Source: Rhodiola kirilowii
Lineage: Eukaryota > Streptophyta > Magnoliopsida > Saxifragales > Crassulaceae
Assembly: GCA_033675215.1 (NCBI GenBank)
Contig: CM066203.1
Coordinates: 10,699,072-10,763,071 of the forward strand
DNA: 64,000 nt
Reading direction: 5' to 3'
The notes beneath the pieces are model-generated. The model was not told where the DNA came from. It made no database searches and saw only the letters and a program-made list of their open reading frames with translations. Both the position numbers and the translations under genes were made by a program. Of this stretch, positions 58,530 to 64,000 are shown piece after piece (the stretch's first letter is position 1; every line of letters starts with the position of its first letter).

Positions 58530-59220
58530 TAACATCAAATTAGATCTTAATATGATCAGCATTTGTGTGTGTGGGGGACTGTTAACTTAAAATTGAGTTA
58601 TATGAAGCAGATATATTAAAATTATAGACATCTAAACGAAGCTTCAACAGTTGCGTTATCTTGCATCCCCAAGTTCAAAATTTCGCTTATGATCAGGTAC
58701 AACTAGATTATGGGGCACGACCGAGTACTTTGTAATTAAGCTGGACTGTAGTTTATAAAATTTCTGAATAAAAAAAATTGAAGTCTTGTATCAGTCTAGT
58801 AAGTAGTACATTCATAAATTGAATCCTACTCAAGTTCATTCCAATAATAAATGTTAGATTGCAACAAGAATTGGGAGAAGCTACTTTACAAATCCACGAG
58901 ACAAGAAAAGGAAAGGCGCGCCCTTTGATATGCATTTTGTTTAACCTCATGAGAATGCTAAACAATAAGGAAAATTGAACAACTTCCAAAACAAACACCT
59001 TCATCACTTACCTTTTGTTCCACTCTCATGCTTCCCCATATGCCACCTACATTCGAACTGATAGAATGTTTGATCGGAATCTTTTCTCGACGGGACAAGT
59101 TGATTGAAGTGCTCTGAATCATTTTGTCACACTTGAACATGTGAGAACAGACACTGGTTGTAAAACGTGACGATTGCCAAATTAATTACATTTATTAAAA
59201 CGTGACGTCTAGAACGAATG
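58530..59220. repeat. Duplicated spacer, partner of 51580-52260
   Basis: Matches 51580-52260 with indels, for example AATCCTACTCAAGTTCATTC and GAATGTTTGATCGGAATCTT. Same orientation and same position after GH17 remnants. Confidence 0.75.
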
Positions 59221-59955
59221 AATCATTATCAATTATCCTTGTCATCATATTCTATTTCGGTTGGACCGGTTAGAGGTGTTTCGAAATTAGGATGTCATAA
59301 ATGCAGAGGAGGAGAGAATGTTAAGCGTCACAACTTCATTATTTTCATTCTTAATTAGTATCTTATTCAATGCAGAATTAATGTTTAAATATAATTATGC
59401 AGTTCCATGAATAATAATAGAGAAATAGAAAGAAAATATAAAATAGAGAAGACCTTTCCAAAAAATTAAATAAAATCAAGAACGGTTGCCCGATAAAATC
59501 GGTGCGCTTCCCAAGTGTAATTCAATCATTTTAGTTTCAGTAAATGTTATATTTAAGTATATGAATGAATTTTTAATAAATAATGTGTCACATAAAATAT
59601 AGGACATGATAGAATTGAATGGCACAAGATGTTGTGTTTTATAATTCATTTGATCAATTTAACAATAATTGCCCAATTTTAAGTTCGATTTATCCCTTAA
59701 TTGACATTTCTAATTGTTAGAAACGTAATTTGTCGGGATTAATGACCAATTTCGAAAACTCTGAATCAATTAATAATAATTGGTACATATGGCGATTTTA
59801 GTTTTCTGTTACACCACGTCTTTTAATTGATAACCAGATGACACTTCAAAAACTATATTCCATCTCGTCTAAGTCATGAATTAAATTTAACAACCGTGCG
59901 AATTGAAAATAAAGTTTTAAATGTAAGTAATCCCCCTAAATGAATAATCTGCCAA
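59221..59955. repeat. F-box promoter tail and AT-rich spacer repeat
   Basis: Opens within the promoter repeat (GGTTGGACCGGTTAGAGGTG) and continues with the spacer also seen at 34500-34900, up to the chimera copy C. No gene. Confidence 0.65.
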
Positions 59956-60650
59956 TATCATCCTTAAGTGTTTATATTTGGAGATGCAATGGACTTTCTA
60001 CTACTCTTTTCACCGAAAGAATACTAAAGCGTCACGTGGTACCACAAGCTTGCCTTAGCTTGTACTTTGACGGAACAAACACATAGGGAATCTTCTTATC
60101 TTCTGCAATCAATCGAAGATGGAGAAGCTCCTCCAATGCACTAGTATCAGCAGCCATCACCACAAACTCAAAAGTTCATTCATTCAATGTCTTTGTTGTT
60201 TTTCTAATATCCTTCTTGAGCTGCTTAAAATCAGCAGCCCTCTTAACTAGATCATGGATAGAACTAGTCAGCTGGGAATCCATGAGCGGATACACTTTAG
60301 GGTTAATATCTGCCGAATCGACTTTGACTAAGTAGGCTGCTGGGGAGGCAAACAGTTTGTCACCATAACCAGCCGAGATGAGCACAACAGCAGCAGCTAC
60401 ATCTGCATCAGTAGTTAAATCTACAATTGAAAGAAAAGTGACAGCTTAGTTAAAATAATGTCTACACATAATAATTGATTTGGTACCCACTTTTTCTAAC
60501 TATTGGATAAGTTAGAGTGAACGCATTAAGCTCATGAGGATGCATCTTTCTTGATTCTACATGAAGCCACTGGTTTTCATAGTATTTGTCTTCATGAAAC
60601 ATGTAAGAGCACGAGAATAGATTAACATGTAGAACACAAATAACAAACAA
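59956..60650 (-). pseudogene. UTP4-SNU13 chimera, copy C (3' part only)
   Basis: Contains the SNU13 part and the fused exon start (VLISAGYG-like, DKLFASPAAYLVKVDSADIN, then PKVYPLMDSQLTSS) and a UTP4 exon 6 remnant at about 60500-60620 (ENQWLHVESRKMHPHELNAF). A stop follows TLNE near 60176, and the frame beyond shifts. Exons 1 to 5 are gone: the intron runs straight into the inter-unit spacer near 60720. Confidence 0.8.
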
Positions 60651-60719
60651 AATATTTCATGAACAAATTCAAATTTGGCAAGATAATTAGAAATAAAATA
60701 GGTTATCATCACGAACAAA

Positions 60720-61174
60720 TATTTCACAATGCAGTGAGCATTGAGCAGTCCCTCGGGAAGCTTATTTGTTTTTAAGTATTTTTGTAGTTTTTTTAGTTTT
60801 ATGGTTAAATGTGTTTTTAGTTTTTTTCCAATAATTATATAATTACTATTTTGATATATTGTATAGTATTTTCTATTTTCTTCAATGAAAATCAATAGGA
60901 TAGTGGAAACAGAGGAATCCTAGACTGGTCTAGCGGCTACTAGACGCCTGTAAAAAAAAATTTATGGGACCATTACATGAATTAAATTTAACAATTGTGC
61001 GAATTGAAAACAAAGTATGTGAAAGTGAAACAAGGCATCTGAATCTTTTTCGTAGAGAAAATAGCTGTTTCAATTGTAAGTAATTCCATAATAAAAAAAA
61101 AATTGTAAGTAATTCCCCACCTTTAAATGAGTAACCTGCAAATAGCTATTTCAATTGTGATTAATCCTCACCTT
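60720..61174. repeat. Inter-unit spacer, second copy
   Basis: Matches 47847-48155 (AAGTATTTTTGTAGTTTTTT, GAATCCTAGACTGG, GTGAAACAAGGCATCTGAAT). A short duplication of AATTGTAAGTAATTCC stands at about 61071-61115. No gene. Confidence 0.65.
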
Positions 61175-61897
61175 TAAATGACCTGCAAATATCATCTTTG
61201 AGTGTCTGTATTTGGATATTCAATAAACTTCCTACTATTCTTTTTACCGAAAGAGCACTGAAGCGTCGAGTGGTACCACAAACTTGCCTCAGCTTATACT
61301 TTGAGGGAACAAACACATATGAAATCATCTTATCCGCTGCAATAAGTCTAAGACTGAGAAGCTCAAAGGCACCGGTATCAGCAGTCATCACCACAAACTC
61401 AGAAGTTCTTTCATTCAATGTCTTTGTTGTTTTTCTAATACCCTTCTTGAGCTGCTAAAAATCAGCAGCCCTCTTAACTAGATCAACGATAGAACTAGTC
61501 AGTTGGGAATCCGTGAGCGGATACACTTTAGGGTTAATATCTGCCGAATCGACTTTGACTAAGTAGGCTGCTGGGGAAGCAAACAGTTTGTCACCATAAT
61601 CAGCCGATATGAGCACAGCAACAGCTACATCTGCATCAGTAGTTAAATCTACAATTGAAAGAAAAGCACAACCATTAGTGAAAAATGACAGCTTAGTTAA
61701 AATAATGTCTACACATAATAATTGATTTGGTACCTACTTTTTCTAACTATTGGATAAGCTAGAGTCAACGCATTAAGCTCATGAGAATGCATCTTTCTTG
61801 ATTCTACATGAAGCCACTGGTTTTCATAGTATTTGTCTTCATGAAACATGTAAGAGCACGAGAATAGATTAACCTGTAGAACACAAATAAAAAACAA
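61175..61897 (-). pseudogene. UTP4-SNU13 chimera, copy D (3' part only)
   Basis: SNU13 C-terminal part open at 61161-61418 ([35 protein letters not shown]). The upstream part near 61450-61640 matches copy A but has a stop in the LKQLKK region. A UTP4 exon 6 remnant lies at about 61745-61880 (WLHVESRKMHSHELNALTLA). It is followed directly by the spacer ACAATGCAGTGAGCATTGAG, as in copy C, so C and D share the same deletion and arose by tandem duplication. Confidence 0.8.
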
Positions 61898-62040
61898 AAT
61901 ATTTCACGAACAATCTCAAATCTGGGAAGATAATTAGAAATAAAATCGGTTATCATCACGAACAAATATTTCACAATGCAGTGAGCATTGAGCAGTCCCT
62001 CGGGAAGCTTCTTTGTTTTTAAGTATTTTTTTAGTTTTTA

Positions 62041-62800
62041 TGGTTAAGGGTGCCGATCAAATGAGAACCACCAATTAAGTTACAAACTAAGAACCATCTC
62101 AGATCGTTAGATTGAATTAATGAGTGGCCCATATAATTATGTGGTTATTAATACATATAATTATTTAAATATTCATTTAGGGGCATGCTTGTCATTTTAT
62201 TTTGTTAGCTTCATCGGGTAAATCAAAGTTAATTGGGGATCCCTTGTTTTTAGCAAACAAACATCGGTTAATCAAATCTTCAATCGTCTCTAACCTTCAT
62301 CAAATCTCACACGACTGGCGACACCAAAGTAATAGCGACACGGCGGCCATCATGCATAGCAAGACGATGAGTATAAGTTTGCCGACATGGCGTGTTTGAC
62401 GATGAGTTTAAGCAATAAGATGTGATACGCAGCCATGTCACCTATGCATATTGCCGACATGGCTTTTTTTTCCCGCTGATTTCATGCTGGAGCGGTGATA
62501 GCAACAAGACGATGAGTATAAGTTTGCCGGTGATGGTGGCTTGTTGCCGAAACCCTAACTGTTGGATTCTTAGAGATGGATGTGTGAATCGGAACTGGTT
62601 TGATGTGCGAGCACTCATCAAGATGAAGTTCAGATTTGTTGGTGTGTCAAAGGAGACCTGCACTGATGTTAAAAAAATTTGTGAGATGGAGGCGTGAAAA
62701 AGTGTGCTTCTGCACCTATAAAGTTAGGAGGGCATGTTAACTTGTGGCATCTGAATCCATTGTGTGGTGGAGCTTGGTCTGTTGAATTGAGTTCGCCGCT
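62041..62800. repeat. Probable DNA-transposon fragment
   Basis: From about 62045 (GGGTGCCGATCAAATGAGAA) the sequence is unlike the chimera array. GACGATGAGTATAAGTTTGC occurs twice (about 62365 and 62511), and GCCGACATGGC also recurs. I see no terminal repeats or transposase. The start resembles the ends of repeats common in plants, so a non-autonomous DNA element or Helitron fragment is likely. Confidence 0.4.
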
Positions 62801-62809
62801 TTTTAGTAG

Positions 62810-63140
62810 AAAGTTTGTGGCATTACCAAAAAAAGTTCGCGGATTTCAGTATAAAGTTCGTGGATTTTAAATAAAATAATTGTTTCTTTTGTACTCTTGT
62901 AGACGAACTTTGTACACTTTTAGACGAACTTCATGGATTAAAGACTCGATTTTTGTACCCTTTTGGACGAAATTTGATCCGTTTTAGACAAACTTCATAT
63001 ATTGAAGACTCAGACTTTCAAAATTCACGGACAAAGTTCCAAATTCGTCGACGAACTTTCAAAGTTTGTAGACGAACTTTAAAAGTTTGTAGAAGAACTT
63101 TCAAAGTTTGTAGATGAACTTTCTAAATTCGTTGATATAA
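62810..63140. repeat. GACGAACTTT minisatellite, unit about 21 bp
   Basis: At about 63028-63125 a 21-bp unit, close to GACGAACTTTCAAAGTTTGT plus A, repeats four to five times. Looser copies (GACGAACTTTGTACACTTTT, AAAGTTCGTGGATTT) run back to about 62825. Confidence 0.8.
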
Positions 63141-63334
63141 AACATGAGTATAAATACATTAATTAAATTATTATTTTTAATTAAGTATAATTATAAAGAT
63201 AAAAGTCAGGAACTAAATCAAATAGCAAATCAAATAATAAACGATAACCCTAAATTTAGGAAACTGACACATAATAAACGCCCCCACGTTCGTCGGAAAA
63301 TCCCCTGTTTTTGGTTCATTCTGATGCCTTATCT

Positions 63335-63415
63335 GCCCCCCGCCCCTTGGTTCGCCCCCACGTTCGTTCGCTCGCCCCCACGTTCGCTCGCTCGCCCCCA
63401 CGTTCGCTCGCGTTT
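63335..63415. repeat. GC-rich 20-bp minisatellite
   Basis: Three tandem units of CGCCCCCACGTTCGCTCGCT at 63353-63412, the first with one T for C change. A partial unit stands at about 63279-63295. This is far more GC-rich than the surroundings. Confidence 0.85.
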
Positions 63416-63429
63416 GAACAATTTTTTTT

Positions 63430-64000
63430 TGAAATTTTTGATTAAACACCTATCTTCGGTTGCTGTTTTGCTAAGATTAACCTTCTAATTTCATCTCGGA
63501 TTAAACATGAAAGTTATAGAACATTCAATTAGCGTTCTATCCATATATAGATCATCTTCAACGGACAATGCATGGCGCCTCTATGAGCTTCCGAAAGTTG
63601 GCTCGGACCCCCTTGATTTCGGCAAACTTCAATCAAACACCTAGTTTTGGTCACTGTTTTTAATAGCTTAACCTCAAATTTCATCTTTAAGTAAACATGA
63701 AAGTTATAGAACATTCTGTTAGCTTTCTATACATATATAGATCATGTTCAACGGACACCAGATGATGCCTTTATGAGCTTCAGAAGATTGGCTCGAATCC
63801 CCCCAATTTCGGCAAATTTCAACTAATTGTCTATCTTTGATCGTTGTTTTTATCAGCTTAACCTCCAAAATTCATCTTGCATTAAACATGAAAGTTATAG
63901 AAAATTCAATTAGCTTTCTATCAATACATAGATCATCTTCAACGGACACCGGATGATGTCTTTATGAGCTTCAAAAAGTTGGCTAATCATTAGCGGACTT
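63430..64000. repeat. Tandem satellite-like repeat, unit about 190 bp, cut by window end
   Basis: CATGAAAGTTATAGAACATT begins at 63506, 63696 and (with one change) 63887, spacing 190 and 191 bp. Each unit also has ATAGATCATCTTCAACGGAC, TATGAGCTTC and GTTGGCTC in the same order. Units differ at many positions. The array continues past 64000. Confidence 0.85.

Noticed and set aside
62202-62697. Two reading frames of 65 and 91 codons
   Set aside because: They contain internally repeated DNA (GACGATGAGTATAAGTTTGC twice) and no recognised domain; likely repeat-derived.

Overview
The window is nuclear DNA of a flowering plant, almost certainly a eudicot. The genes have GT-AG introns, AT-rich intergenic DNA, and proteins found only in plants or plastids: VIPP1, the galactolipid-pathway ATPase TGD3, a DYW-type PPR editing factor, plant PYRR, and GEX1. 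From memory, VIPP1, an A36/A39-type aspartic protease and TGD3 lie close together on Arabidopsis chromosome 1 (At1g65), so the block looks like an old syntenic segment. I cannot name the species or order.

Positions 1-31,900 are gene-dense and orderly. In order they hold VIPP1 (-), a DUF538 secreted protein (-), the ribosome-export adaptor NMD3 (+), a Gfo/Idh/MocA oxidoreductase (+), an At3g14330-like PPR-DYW protein (+), GEX1 (-), a GPI-anchored aspartic protease (+), PYRR of riboflavin synthesis (-), a plant atypical dual-specificity phosphatase (-), an STP sugar/H+ symporter (-), TGD3 (-) and an FMN-hydrolase-like HAD gene (+). Breaks here are limited to small retro-insertions and one hAT-like MITE in a TGD3 intron.

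Positions 31,900-62,040 are a duplicated mosaic. A 7-kb piece carrying the 5' part of STP, all of TGD3 and all of FHY1 (24,798-31,891) recurs at 37,765-44,480. Around it, two other modules are copied repeatedly and decay: an F-box/DUF295 gene with its promoter, and an unusual chimera. The chimera joins the amino-terminal WD40 propeller of a UTP4-like protein in frame to a nearly full-length SNU13/15.5K (L7Ae-family) protein. Both parents belong to the U3 snoRNP/SSU processome. Four copies of the fusion are visible. The copy at 35,339-37,013 is open through six consecutive exons. Its likely first exon now lies more than 10 kb away at 47,685-47,846, beyond the duplicated block and a Ty1/copia fossil. 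This chimera is my main candidate for something undescribed.

The same region holds insertions that can be dated by comparing paralogous copies: a 107-bp tRNA-type SINE, a second SINE-like insert, two hAT-like MITEs with 8-bp target duplications and empty sites, a 327-bp polyA retroposon, a fragment of a SIRE-like copia LTR, and a duplicated wreck of a GH17/X8 beta-1,3-glucanase.

Positions 62,040-64,000 are repeat DNA: a probable DNA-element fragment, a 21-bp and a 20-bp minisatellite, and a tandem satellite of about 190 bp that runs off the window edge.

Product names come from recognising the protein sequences by eye. Exon limits are read from splice signals and reading-frame phase, and no database search was run.
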